DNA from: Vitellaria paradoxa
Taxonomy: Eukaryota > Streptophyta > Magnoliopsida > Ericales > Sapotaceae
Length of the DNA stretch: 64,000 nt
Assembly: GCA_019916065.1 (NCBI GenBank)
Contig: CM034241.1
Location: forward strand, 18,775,228-18,839,227
Reading direction: 5' to 3'
Position 1 is the first letter of the stretch, and every line of letters starts with the position of its first letter. The position numbers and the translations under genes were made by a program. Positions 42,222 through 54,425 of the stretch are shown piece by piece. Below the pieces are notes generated by a model. It did no database searches, was not told where the DNA came from, and was given only the letters and a program-made list of their open reading frames with translations.

Positions 42222-44268
42222 ATATTCGAGTACAATCAATTAACATGACGATATAAAAATTTTATGATATAAATCATCATTACACCCAGTAATTAACACA
42301 ATACTCAGCCTTTAGGCACAATATACATGAACGTTATCATTTTCACTAGGGGCTAAGATCCCCTACATTTGCAATGGAGCTAGGCTCTCCCAAAGTTTGG
42401 TGTTAAGCACTGACTCCGATCTCTAACTTGGAGTTAAATTCTCATTTTAACTTAAGTACGATACATTGATTTGCTCATCAGTTCAGGAGCAAGGCTTCTA
42501 TATCAAGATTAGAGCGAAGCACTATCTTATCTAAAAACTGTAGCTAGGCTCTTGTAATGAGTCAAAAGAATGGCATCAACTCTTTCACCTACCTAAGAGC
42601 AAGGCTCTCACAACTAGGTCTAATGCAAGGCATTGACCTCTATTTCACACTTTATGCTTTAGAATGCCCACTAGGGTCGATGATAATAATGATGCTTGAG
42701 GCCACCAATCTATTACCATTGCATTTAGGAATCAAACATTTAGACATATCCATTACCTCATATCCAGCGTTATATAAGCATATAAGTGCACAGTTTGGAC
42801 CACCTTAGGTCTAAACTACATCAACTTGATCCCTTTAAGCAAATTGTTTGAGTTTGGTCACCAAGTCCTTCAAGACACAAATTCATTTATACATTCACAT
42901 GGATTATTTTAGTCCAGCTACCTAATTCATATTACAGAGACAATGTTTAGACTAGTTTTCATCCCTAATGGAGCTTATCTTTTGTAGAGCATCCAAAGTG
43001 GAATACAAGTAGTAGATTTAGCCTTTAGATTGCAATTAAAGTCTATCCAGCATATAGAAATCTCTTAGGGAATATTATTGCAAAATAGGAAGATATTTCA
43101 CTATACTCGTAAACTAAACTACAACTAGCCTGATTCAATATGAGATATGTAAGCAACCCCGCAAGGTACGACCGATCGCTTTACATTTCATGCATCATAT
43201 ACTTCTTTTTCATTTTGAGGTTATATTGCAATGATTATTATAAGCCAAATATTATCTTGTGAGATAATGATTGTGAAAAGTGGAAAAAGATTTGGATACC
43301 CCTAGGTATCTTAGTGTAACAGTTTTCGTGTGCAGTTAAACCCTTGAACCATCTTTGTTTACATGGATCTATCAGGAATCAATAAAAAAGAGTCTTTTGT
43401 CACATATTTAAAAACATAATCAAAACATTTTAAAGTAGAATTATAAATCGGGTTTTTCAACATGCTCATTTTGAAAGTGTCAAGTGGTGCCTCTAAGTCT
43501 TTATTTCATAGCCCTACTTCAAAATCAAAACAATTTTTCATAAACCAAGTGATCTAGGATGCATCACATCGCAATTAAGGCCCACAATCTGTGCCTTTTT
43601 AGCTTCAATCGTTCAACCACTATTTCTTCTCTTTGGAATCATAAATCCCACATTATAATCTTTGGTTTATTTAGTCATAGAATATAGCCCCGTATTCATC
43701 ATTATGATGCATTCATTCTACTTGTATTTTGTATATTAACCTATTTAACAACAAATATACTGTGTGTATATAACCTAATTTGTTTTGTAGGGTATATAAT
43801 AAACAGAATGAATGGTTTAATGATTTCCTTATTTTTGTCATAAATTCAATACTCCCCTAATATAGACATAGAGCACTTCATTAAGCATATTTTGTGTAAA
43901 CCTTATTACCCTTTAGTTAGTTGGGGGAGGGGCTAGTAGGTCCCTCCAAGATGTTTTGTGTATATAGTCCTCTTGACAGGCGTAAGAAACCTCCTAGCTA
44001 GACCACCAACCTGAGAAGGTTTTCCTTGGGAAACTAAAAGTTTGAAGATATCGTGTTTTGTTAACCTTTATAAGGTGTACTAAGTTAAGCTGTGAGCCTC
44101 ATGTCACATATATTCGAGCCATAAGTTAGAGCCTTACGGAACCCAATTTTATAGGGATATTGGAGAGGATAATGCTAACCTCTACATTTTTTTTACATTT
44201 ATCCAATCTTGATATAAGTTAGATTTAACTCTAAACTACTGCATTATAAATGCCTATTAGAGAAGACT
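42222..44268. other. Unassigned AT-rich sequence
   Basis: No gene, element terminus or clear repeat was recognised. Short frames are interrupted. It may be an old degraded element. Confidence 0.4.
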
Positions 44269-45866
44269 TGACTGACCCTAAAATGTGTTCGAGTTCTACC
44301 TATCAAGTGCAAAAGGACAGTCATAGTTTTACTCGGTAAGAACCGAGGTCAGCTCCACAAGGAGGGCTTTGTTAAAAGCTTCAGACTTGTTCACAGAATT
44401 TATTAATAAAACTCTTTTTTTTTTTTGTTTTAGGTTCTAAATGAATTGAATATTAATTACAGGAATTCAATTTAATTTTAAAGTGCAAACAAACAATCTA
44501 TTCTAAATTTTAAAGCAAATAAATCAACTAAGAATTTAAGTTAAACAACAAGCACGATATTAAAGAGGTTCTTGATCCCACTTTCAAGTCCGGGTAGTTC
44601 ACTACTTCACCATGGGATGTTTGGGTTCAAATCTGAATTAGAGGTTTGTTCAAAAAATATTGAGAACATTTTAATCAAAAATCAATACCAGTGATTTCAA
44701 CGAATTTGGTTAAAGACTTTTGTTTTCAAAATTTTTTCAAACAAATGGAAATAGATTTAAAATCAAATCCTATTTCTAATTTGTCCAAAAATGTTTAACC
44801 AGTTGTAATCAAAAACCTATACTAGTGATTTCAGTGAATATGGTTAAAGGCTTTTGTTTTCGAATGCTTTCGAAACAAGTTAGAATAGGTTTAAAAAAAT
44901 AGTAAATCCCTACGCATGAGTTTTTGCAAAGCATGCAAAGGGTCTACGTGCATCCCATAGTGTGTTATGAATTATCCTTTCTTGATTCGTTGAATCAAGA
45001 ACTAGGGTTTTTTACACTAACATAACTTTAAACGAAATGAAAGCAATCAACAAACTCATATTTAATAGATCTAATGAATAAAACAGCGAAACAATATTAT
45101 TAAAAGCAAAAACGAAAGTAAATGTACTCTGAAATCGAATCTGAAATGTAAGAATGAACAATCACTGTTGTACGAAGCCTACGCAAACTCCAAAAAGTCT
45201 TTAAACCATTCTACGAACGTTAAAAATCTCTAAAAACTATCTAAAACTCTAAAAAAAAGTGAAAAACTAATGTAGGGCTCTTCTTTTGGTTTGGTTGTGC
45301 AATAGGGTTTTTAAAGGGCTTACAAGGAAACCTTAAAAGATGAGAATTAAACTCGTGCGCCCAGTATACTGTGGTCTAGACCATTTGGGTGGGGGTCCGG
45401 ACCACAAAACCTTGATTCCCCAAATTCTGCTTTCTCTTGAAGTCGTCTTTTTCTTTTGATAACTTTCTGTCCTCAACTTCCAATGCAATTTTAACCTTGA
45501 AGACAATTGATTCAGTCTTTGGCTAAAACATGAAAGTTATAGACCTTTGAGTCTTCTTTCCAACCCAAAAAGAATCAGGTCAATCTAAATTGTGAGTGAA
45601 AAGATATGGTCCAAATACTGATAGGGTGTCAAGCTTAAACTTCATCTGCACACCACTTCAACCATCTTGAACTTCGAACCATATTTTTCATCCTCGGCCA
45701 CTACTTTCGTTGCTGCTAATCTCAATTATTTTGCCATTTTCCCTGCAATTAAGAGAATAAACACTATAAGTAATAAAATAATGATAAAATTTCGAAATTA
45801 ACTACTTAAATGCATTAATGAGTGTCAAAATGTGGAGTTTGTAATTACACTTTTCAAATGTAATCA
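44269..45866 (-). mobile_element. Solo LTR D (B/C family)
   Basis: 1598 bp beginning TGACTGACCCTAAAA and ending ...AATGTAATCA, with perfect AGACT duplications at 44264-44268 and 45867-45871. Its order matches the C LTR: U5 hairpin CTCGGTAAGAACCGAG (44332-44347), ACCAGTGATTTCA units (about 44687, 44823), a decayed long hairpin (about 44911-44947), then GGTCTAGACC (45373-45382) and GGTCCGGACC (45394-45403). No internal sequence is present, so it arose by LTR-LTR recombination. Confidence 0.9.
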
Positions 45867-45871
45867 AGACT

Positions 45872-48800
45872 GCACATTGTTGTCTCTACATAACAATAAA
45901 AGCTTGCCTATTTTTGTATGAGGGATCTAATCCCAAAAAGACCATTCATTTATTCATAAAGTATAGCGAACCCTGAATGCTCACCTATTTATTTTAAACA
46001 AAGAGATTATCACTCAAAGTGCAACTTTGGCATATATTTATCCACCGAGTCTAAGTCAATACATATCCTAGTTTAAAACCTTGATTTTGTCAAATCTCTC
46101 CTCAAAATCTGTGAAACGTTTGGACTGAAAACTCAACTAGATTTGAGTTAGAGATTTGGTAGAATCTATAAATTTAGGCGAAAGGCTCAAGAAACACTCC
46201 TAGAATTTTTTGTTTTTGTTTTTTTTAATCTAGCCATTGTTTCAACCCAAAACTCTATCGGATTTAGGATATGAATCTCGATTAAAGTTTCTCTAGGACC
46301 TCTATCTAGATTTATGAATTTATCAAAATCCTAACTAAAAATCTACCATAGTTTCAAGCTAAAACTTTGCCAGATTTAAGATAGAACTATTGACAAACCA
46401 CCTCACTAGAAAATCATCAAAGTTACAACCCCAAACTTTGCCAAAATTCTATTAGGTATGAATTAGAATATGCAAAGGCAAACACTTAACGGGACAACAA
46501 AAGCACCTATTCAAATAAAGAGGATGCTCTGTCCAATTAATGTACCATTCAAAAAATCAAGAATGAAGATTTGAAGACTCGAAGAATAGATAGGATCTCT
46601 ATTGTAAATCATTCTATTCTTGAATGTAAATTAACTCTCAATATATATGTATTCATGATAGTTTATAAATGAAGTTCAATTCAATTTATTCAATTTGTTA
46701 TTTGTAATATTTCTTCCAATGACGATTTGAACAGGACAAGCTAACAAATTGAGATTCTAATAACAATTTCTCTATATACAATATACTCAATTTATTATCC
46801 TTCCTCCTGCAAATGAAGATGATCCCAGATATAAAAAATGTGAGCACATTATTCTTTAAGACACCACTTAATAAATGAACTTTTATTACGTGATTTGGTG
46901 TCTTAAAGAATAATGTGCTAACAATTAACCACCTATTTTCCAACTCTTATTACTTGTACCAGACCTAATATCACTAGATATCTCATCAATCATGGCTACC
47001 TCCCTTGGCAGTGGTCTGTCCAGTGCACTTGTCACATCCTTCTTTGGGACCTTATTACTATCATTCCAGAAGTAACAGCATAACTATTAAATCCCTGAAC
47101 CTCTCTCACTAAAGATCATTAAATCACCAACATGACGATGGCGTTCAATCAGGCATTGACCCATATCCCAACTTCTTAGCTTAGTCAAGTTTTACTTGCT
47201 CAATACCAAGCCCCTCAAACTTTAAGCCAAAACATCATGATCACTTTGCAAAGTTCAAGGAATATCATCAGCCCGCACTCTCAGCTTTCCATTTACCTTA
47301 TTTACTGTGTAACTACCACAATTCCCTACTTACATGAACCTGACTTCCAACTTTTTTTAACCTTTAACATTCTCAACAACACTGCCCTTACCTTACCAAC
47401 TCGAGAGTTTTTTTTACTTGTTGCAACAATCTCAACTACTTTCATACCCGGTTATGGAGTCTGTTTTGTCTCATAAACTCGGGAGTATGAAAGATTCCCC
47501 TAAGAGCTACCAAGTCACTTGCATCTATGGAAGTACTAATTTTTAAAACTTGTGCTTTTATCCCATTGTTCTTCTCAGGCTCTAAGCTAATGCCCTATGC
47601 AGGTATAATGACAACCACCCCCTAATCGATAATGTAATGCTTCTAACAGAGCCCGACTGGCCTAGCTCTTTAATGGTACTCTAGACTAGATATGACTTAG
47701 ATTAGAGGTTTGAAAGAGTTAACTGCTGCATTTGTAAAATAGTATCTGTACAACTATGAGTTAGCCATTAATCGATGTTCTTTAATGGCCATGAGGAAAG
47801 ATGATAAAGAGTCATTCCAGAAATATGCCTTTAGATAGTAAGAGAGCGCATCTAAAGTCAACCCTCTACTTACTGATATAAAATTTGTGTAGATTTTTGT
47901 TCAAATAGTCAAGGGCCTCTACTTCAAATGAATGTTCTTAAATCTCCATTGTTCACTTTCTGCCTTGATAACATAGCGAGAAATGATTGAAGAGGGTATC
48001 TGATCAGGTCAACTGATGGACCGATATGCCAGGGCTTCTAATCTAGCCAAATGACCTTTCTATAGGAAAGAGCCATGTAAAGAAACTGACATAGTGGCTA
48101 TTATGCCTCCAAAACCATCAACACCTTTTCCATTATCTGCAACTCCACCAGTTCCACAATTCCTGACTTAAGGGTAGTAGGCAGATAATAACCAGTAATA
48201 GACTTTGTCTAGGCCAAGAAAAGCTTTCTCAAGTTTAGTTTGTATTTGTATTGAAACGCATCAGTAGCTTTTGGTTGTATAAGAAATTGAACCTCTCCCA
48301 TATAGAGTTCCAACACTTCCATTCCTTCAGTCTTATGACCCATCCAAGAATTGTACATATCACGAAGGATCTTCTGGTTATAGCACAGAAAGTTGCTTTA
48401 CCCTCAAGCAAAAGATATAAGATATGATGATGGGAGACCGATAGTTGTACAAGCTTCGGCTGCTCAAATGTCATTACTATCCTTATGCTAATCATGCAAC
48501 AATTAATTCCATCTCATAAGAGGAGGTATTTAACACCTCTTGTCTGATCGTGAAGAAGGGATAGTTGTACAGATCAAATCTACCAAGTTCCCTAGTACCC
48601 TAGAAATGGTTACAACCATTAATAGTGAATCTTCATCAAGTAGTCACTGCCTAGTTTGACACACTCGTTTGACCTAAAGACAACGGCAAAGTACCATCCC
48701 TACTCATCCATCTCTAGAGTTACCTACATTTAACCCTATCCGCTAACTTCTACCCCCAGCCCTCTAGAATACACCCCTTTATCACCAGCATGCACATTAT

Positions 48801-49289
48801 ATTCACCAAAATATACACTCCTATCACCTATATACACACACTGCTTTCCTAAATACAATCCCTTATCACCAACATATACCTCTTACTCACTAGAACATGC
48901 TATCTTCCATATCACTTTTCCACTAGAGTCACCTTAATATAATCCTCGATCACCATAAAATGGGTTTGATATCTGTCTTCAAACCACAATTCATTCTCAA
49001 GCCTTACATCTAGTGCAAGAAGTCAACCCCTTGTACTATCTAATTTCTCCTATATATTGGAACCATGAACCCCTAAGAAGTTTATAAAATCCTCCACAAA
49101 GCTCTGATCCTTAATATCCAAATAGTGCTCATTCTTTTGATGCCTCCACTAGTAATGTGAATATACAGAATTTATAAAGGAACTAAGGGAGGTTTATTCA
49201 AAATAAATTGGGACAGAAGGAGAAACTATGAAAATTCTCCGCTCAAAGGATTGTGGCTTCGCAAAACAAGCTCATGAATTTTTCTTGCA
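45872..49289. other. Unassigned sequence with one perfect hairpin
   Basis: No coding frame, RNA gene or element end could be supported apart from the inverted repeat at 46843-46919. It is probably degraded intergenic or transposon DNA. Confidence 0.4.
46843..46919. repeat. Perfect 24-bp inverted repeat, 29-nt spacer
   Basis: Arms at 46843-46866 (beginning AGCACATTATTC) and 46896-46919 are exact reverse complements. The spacer has a further AATAAA/TTTATT pairing. No clear target duplication flanks it. It could be a tiny foldback element or a small-RNA hairpin. Confidence 0.85.
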
Positions 49290-50330
49290 TGCCGCATGAG
49301 ACCTCTAGTTAAGTATGAGAGAGATTTAAGGAACTTATATCTACATGCCCCCACCATGGATTCCCTCAGTGGAGTTTTTATTGTCTCTTTTACAATTCCT
49401 TGACCTCTAAATTCAAATAGCTTGTATCTACTATAAGTAATGGGAATTTTTATGACAAGTCCGCAGAGGAGGCCAGGGTTACCTTTAATCAATTGGCTGA
49501 GAACACTACACGATGGACCATTGGACCTCTTTCTTCCTAACAATTTAGGAACTTATCTCAATCAAGCAGCAAATTGTAGTTGAGTGAGAGTGATGATCTA
49601 AGAGCTAGGTTCACTACCCTTCAAAATAAGCTAGATGCTCTCAAACTCAAGAATATGCAAAAAGTAGTAGAGACCAATGTGGTGTGTGCAATGTGTGTGT
49701 TTCGTGGCACAAGATTGAGGAGCATCCTGATATTTCAATGTTCAACAAGGTTGTGTATGGATAGACTTATAATCAATCCTCTCATAATAGGCCCTTTCCC
49801 AATAGGAACCAAGGAGGCATCTCTTACCCATAAGGTGGGAATGTCACTTACTAAGGGGGAAACCAAATTTCCAATGCTTATCCACTGGGGTGGAGGAACC
49901 ATCCTGGTTTCTCTTAGAGGAATGACAATCAAGGTCAACTGCTTTAACCTCCCCCTCCATCTTCACCCCAATACCAATAGCCCAACCAATTGGCATTTCA
50001 ATCCATGTAAAAGAGACCTTTTGAGGACACTCTTAATCAATTTATGCAACAGCAATCCAAGTTTAGACTGTCACTACTTTGAGAAGTGAAAAAATCATCC
50101 AAAAGCTCATAGATCCTAAAGCCAATGTATCTACTAATAATTTAGAATTAAGGATGTGGGGAGATTAAAAAAGAGAGTGAAGGAAAATTGAAATAGAAGG
50201 AAAAGGAGTAGGAAAGAAAGAAAAGCAATAAGGATAAGCAGAGCCTTGAGGTTGAGAAGGAGAGTGAGGAAGAAATGTAAGAAAATGAGAAGGAAACAAA
50301 TTTGGGGAATTTGGGTAGGCAAATTGACCA
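49290..50330 (+). pseudogene. Gag remnant of element G
   Basis: A plus-strand Gypsy gag, heavily decayed. Recognisable pieces: a CPHHG-like block near 49345, NGNFYDKSAEEA at about 49440, LSESDDLRARFTTLQNKLDALKLKN at about 49580-49660, and VVETNVVCAMC, where only the first two cysteines of the knuckle remain. Multiple frame changes and stops interrupt it. The 5' LTR of G was not located. Confidence 0.75.
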
Positions 50331-51154
50331 AACCATTGATTATATATCTAGACCACACTTCCCTTATAGATTAGCAAAGGGCAAAAATGAGATGTTGAAC
50401 TCTGAAATTTATGAGATTTTTAAACAAGTGAGAATCAACATCCCATTGCTTGAAGCTATTAAGCAAAACCCCCTTATGCTAAATTCCTCAAGGATATGTG
50501 CACTATGAAAAGAAAACTCAATGTCAATGAGGAAGCCTTCTTGACTGAACAAGCAAGTGCTATACTCCAGTGTAGCACCCCTCCCAAATACAAAGATCTA
50601 GGGTGTCTAACCATCTCGTGCATACTTGGGGACTATATCATTGACAAAGCTTTACTTGACTTAGGTGCTAGTGTCAATTTGTAGCCATATACAATGTATC
50701 AGTAAATATGTTTAGGTGAGTTAAAACCCACTTGACTCACATTGCAATTAGTCGATCAGTCGGTCAAAATGTCGAGGGACATAGCGAATGATTTGTTGGT
50801 CCAAGTAGATAAGTTCTATTTTCTTATTGATTTCATTGTGTTAGATACCCAACCTATCCAGAACCCTAATCAATCCATTCCAATCATTCTAGGTAGACCA
50901 TTCCTCGCAACATCCAATGTTGTGATTAATTGTAGAAGTGGGATGATGAAATTGTCTTTTGCAAGTATGACTTTAGAAATGAATATTTTAGGATGGTGAA
51001 ACAGATGGGAGAATTTGAGGACATTCGGGAGGTGGATTTGATACGTTGAGTGAGAAATACTTTGAGAAAACCTTCTTTGATGATCCCTTAAAAAAGAGCA
51101 TTGGTGTTAAATGAGAAGTATGAGGACCTTGATGGGGTGAATTTTATGGACAGT
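50331..51154 (+). pseudogene. Protease remnant of element G, cut by the CACTA element
   Basis: EIFKQVRINIPLLEAIKQNP, KRKLNVNEEAFLTEQ and the protease motif LLDLGASVN are followed by a stop, then VDKFYFLIDFIVLDTQP and ILGRPFLATSNVVINC. The sequence is cut at 51154 by the CACTA transposon and resumes at 63272. Confidence 0.85.
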
Positions 51155-51640
51155 CACTACAAGATATCACACATTTTCTGACCAAAAAAATAGTCGGTGA
51201 ATGTTAAAATTTGGTTGGCAAAACTTTTACTGACCAAACTAACTTGGTCGGCATTTGGTCGGCAAAGGTTAGTTGGGGAAACTTTTGCCGACCAAAAAAG
51301 CTATTTGGTCGCTAAATTGCGATATTTCCCCTGACAAGATTCTAGTCGGGTATTATGGAATTTTCGCCAACCAACTCATCGGTAAAGAGTAAGACATTTC
51401 CAGACCAATTGGTAAGCAAAGATCAAAACTTTTCCCGACCAATTGGTCGACAAAGATTAACACATTCCCTGACCAATTGGTCGGCAAATGTCAGAACTTT
51501 ACCAACTAAATGGAGACTTTTTCCCGACCAATTGGTCGGCAAAGATTAACACTTTCCCCGAACCATTGGTCAGCAAATGTCAGAACTTTGCCAACTAAAT
51601 GGAGACATTTTCCCGACCAATTGGTCGGCAATTCTCCAAA
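51155..51640. repeat. CACTA left terminal and subterminal repeats
   Basis: The terminal CACTACAAGA is followed by GGTCGGCAAA-type motifs and a cluster of GACCAATTGGTC palindromes or variants between about 51399 and 51640, in units roughly 35-80 bp apart. TNPA-like proteins bind such subterminal motifs in En/Spm. Confidence 0.9.
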
Positions 51641-52553
51641 AAAAAAAAAAAATTACCTGGTTTTTTTTGTTTCTTGAACTTTTTTCCTGTACAAAATTCA
51701 ATTCCCTGTAATATTGCATACAAATCATTCACCATCAACAAACCAACAAAACATCCACCATCATATTTCCAAATTAAATATCCTACACTTTAAAATTAAT
51801 AAAACATATGTCTTCAAAATTCACATACTAGCCACAGAAAATAAGATGGTTCCAAAAATAGAAAAACAAACTAGCAAAAGAAAATGATTAGATCAACTAA
51901 AGGAAGTATTTAAGCTTGAATACATAAGAGAAATCGATTCCCAGCCAAAGAAAGTTGATTTAACTCTCTCCAAGCAAAAGTGTCATTAGATTTGTTTTGC
52001 TCTTTGACGAAGAACTGTTTTCTTTAGAGCCATCTCCCTCAAAATTGACTGATCACCATTCTCTGCAATTAGAGGACATCTAGAATAAGTTATACACTTC
52101 TTATGCTTCATTTGGAGGAGTTTAATAAAATGTGTATAGATTCAAGACAATTATACAGATCTTCCTTCTTCAAATTCCAAACACCAAAAGCATGCAAGAT
52201 GTAAGTAATAGGAATGTGTGCTCTTTTCTAACTTAATAAGAATACAAAAACACAATCTTTCATTAAAATGCATTAGACATCATTAGGGATAAGGGACAAA
52301 TGGATCACAAGCAAAATTGTGCAAAGGAGCCATTTACTATAACTAGTGTTTATGAAATTTTTCTATTTGTCTTTAAAGTAAGCGCATTTATGTATGAAGT
52401 GCTTAATCAAACTGACAGTCTTTAAACATTTGTTTTCATTTCTTTTTTGATGATAATATACAAATATAGAAAAAAAGCATAGACATCTAAAGAGTCAAGT
52501 TACTTACCAAATCAGGTAGATGTGCCCCTCGAACCACCTTCGCGAAATTTATC

Positions 52554-54200
52554 TCACATCATTGTAAATATTTGCTGAAATTGTTTTTGTGTCTCCTCAT
52601 CCTTCGCCCTCCTATCTTCTTCCATCTTTCTCATATCCTCTTCCATTCTTCTCCTTTCCTCTTCATAATTTCTCCTATCCTCCTCATATTGTCGTATCCG
52701 CTCATTTTGTTCTTCAATTTGCGCCTTCAGCTTTTCAATCTCATTGTAACATACTTTAGATGACGCTGAAGATCTTATTGAGGAGGATGGCTTTGGACCT
52801 TTCCCAAACCTGAGTAAATAACCTGATCTTTCTCCAAGCACCATCTGAGAGAGTTGCTCTGGTGTATAGCGTGGCTCACCTAACTCCGCTGCCTTAGTCT
52901 CATGTCTAACAATTTCATCCTGTACATTATTGAAACAAATAAAAATCAATTCATATAATATTAATGGGAAGTGGAATAAAAGAACATTATTGTAAAAAAA
53001 TTAAATACGACGCATACATAATTCTGTTGACATTGTGGATGGATGTAATCATTCTTTTTCTTACTCCAATGGGTGTCTTTGTAAAATATTGAAAATGGGA
53101 GACCCTCATCTCCAAGTCTCTCAGTCTATTTAATAAGTAACAATGAGAGAATGCAAATTTAAAGCTAAAAATAAAAAATATAATGTTAGAAATAACTTAA
53201 AAACTAACATATTACCTAAAGGGATAATTTCGCTTGAAATGATTGGGATCCAGATGTATGATTATAAGGCAATTGAGCACGGTTATTCTTTGCTTGGGTC
53301 GCTCATTTCTTAAAAAAATAACTTCATTAGTAAATCGTGTACTTGTGTAAATGTCTTTTAGAATTCAAAATGGTGACTATTAAATTACCTGATGCTTATC
53401 AGAACTCCATATAACATCTATCATATGCTTCCAATCTTCTTGTTTTCCAAGGCCAGGGGCTTTAACATAAGGGTCCTTGCCCTCATTTAACAACTCTAAG
53501 TTCCTTTTCTTCCAATAGAATCGCCAATCCTTAAATAATGAGTAACATTTTTTTTCGATGGCCTCTTGAACATATTGCTCATGAAAGTCTTTAATGTCAA
53601 ACATTAGCTGTAATATATCATAGATAACATCCTTTACATTAATTAGAAACACAAAAACTTATATCTAAACTTAATAAAGATACATAATTGAAATAATGCA
53701 TTACCAACACATTTTGAATGATGGCGTCCTTACTGCCCCTATCAATTTGGGTCTAAGTATTAACACCCTGTAATGGCGCTAAAAGACGGATCTGCACACC
53801 AAGTTGATTAGCAATCTTTGTGGCATTTTTCCCCACGAATGTGCATGCTATTAGGCAAACTTCAACTTGAAGCTTCTCTCTTTTATTTTTATCCACTTCC
53901 CGCTGCACACCTTTACCTTTTGTAGGGCTACGAGCATGTGATCTTACCGGAGAAGCTGTCATTATGTCAAATAATTAATAATCAAATAAATATAATTGAA
54001 CAATAAAATTAAAAAACAAAAAGAGATAATAAAACAAAATTACTGCTGCCAACACAAGGTGATTCTCTCGATGTAGTGGCCTCTCCAGTCAGAGGTAATC
54101 CTAATGGTAACGATCCATCAATAGCACTTGGTGACTTGGTCGAATGCATAGCATTAGTTGTCGATCGCCGACTCGATCCTACTCTCCTACCAGCCGGCAT
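52554..54200 (-). pseudogene. TNPA/Ptta-like second gene of the CACTA element
   Basis: A multi-exon minus-strand gene. Exon 1 starts MPAGRRVGSSRRS (54200) and ends at a GTAATT donor near 54045. Exon 2 (about 53960-53703) has VQREVDKNKREKLQVEV and an in-frame TAG at 53755-53753. Exon 3 (about 53608-53396) holds DIKDFHEQYVQEAI..WRFYWKKRN, typical of the plant Ptta/En/Spm family. Exon 4 (about 53310-53226) has NNRAQLPYNHTSGSQSF, exon 5 (about 53130-53020) the RLGDEGLPFSIFYKDTHW segment. The last exon (about 52925-52554) has LGEPRYTPEQLSQMVLGERSGY and a charged coiled-coil tail ending QQIFTMM. Its role would be binding subterminal repeats. Exon joins are by eye. Confidence 0.78.
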
Positions 54201-54425
54201 ATCGACAATCTATACAACATTAGATGTAAAGAATATGTTAGTAAACACTCTTATTTAATCAAAATTATAATTATTCCAAAACAAAATAAAACATAATATA
54301 ATAAGAAATTTTTCAGATAACAGAAGGAAGTTTGATTCAATCTTTTCCCACATTCATTAGAGTAAAATCCTATTTTACCTTGAAAAAAATTGGGGGGGGG
54401 GGGAAAGAAACAACTTACAATGAAA

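Noticed and set aside
47237..48495. Short frames at 47237-47476 and 48235-48495
   Set aside because: No domain, no codon pattern, isolated in unassigned DNA.
49226..49543. 105-residue minus-strand frame
   Set aside because: Opposite strand of the decayed G gag.
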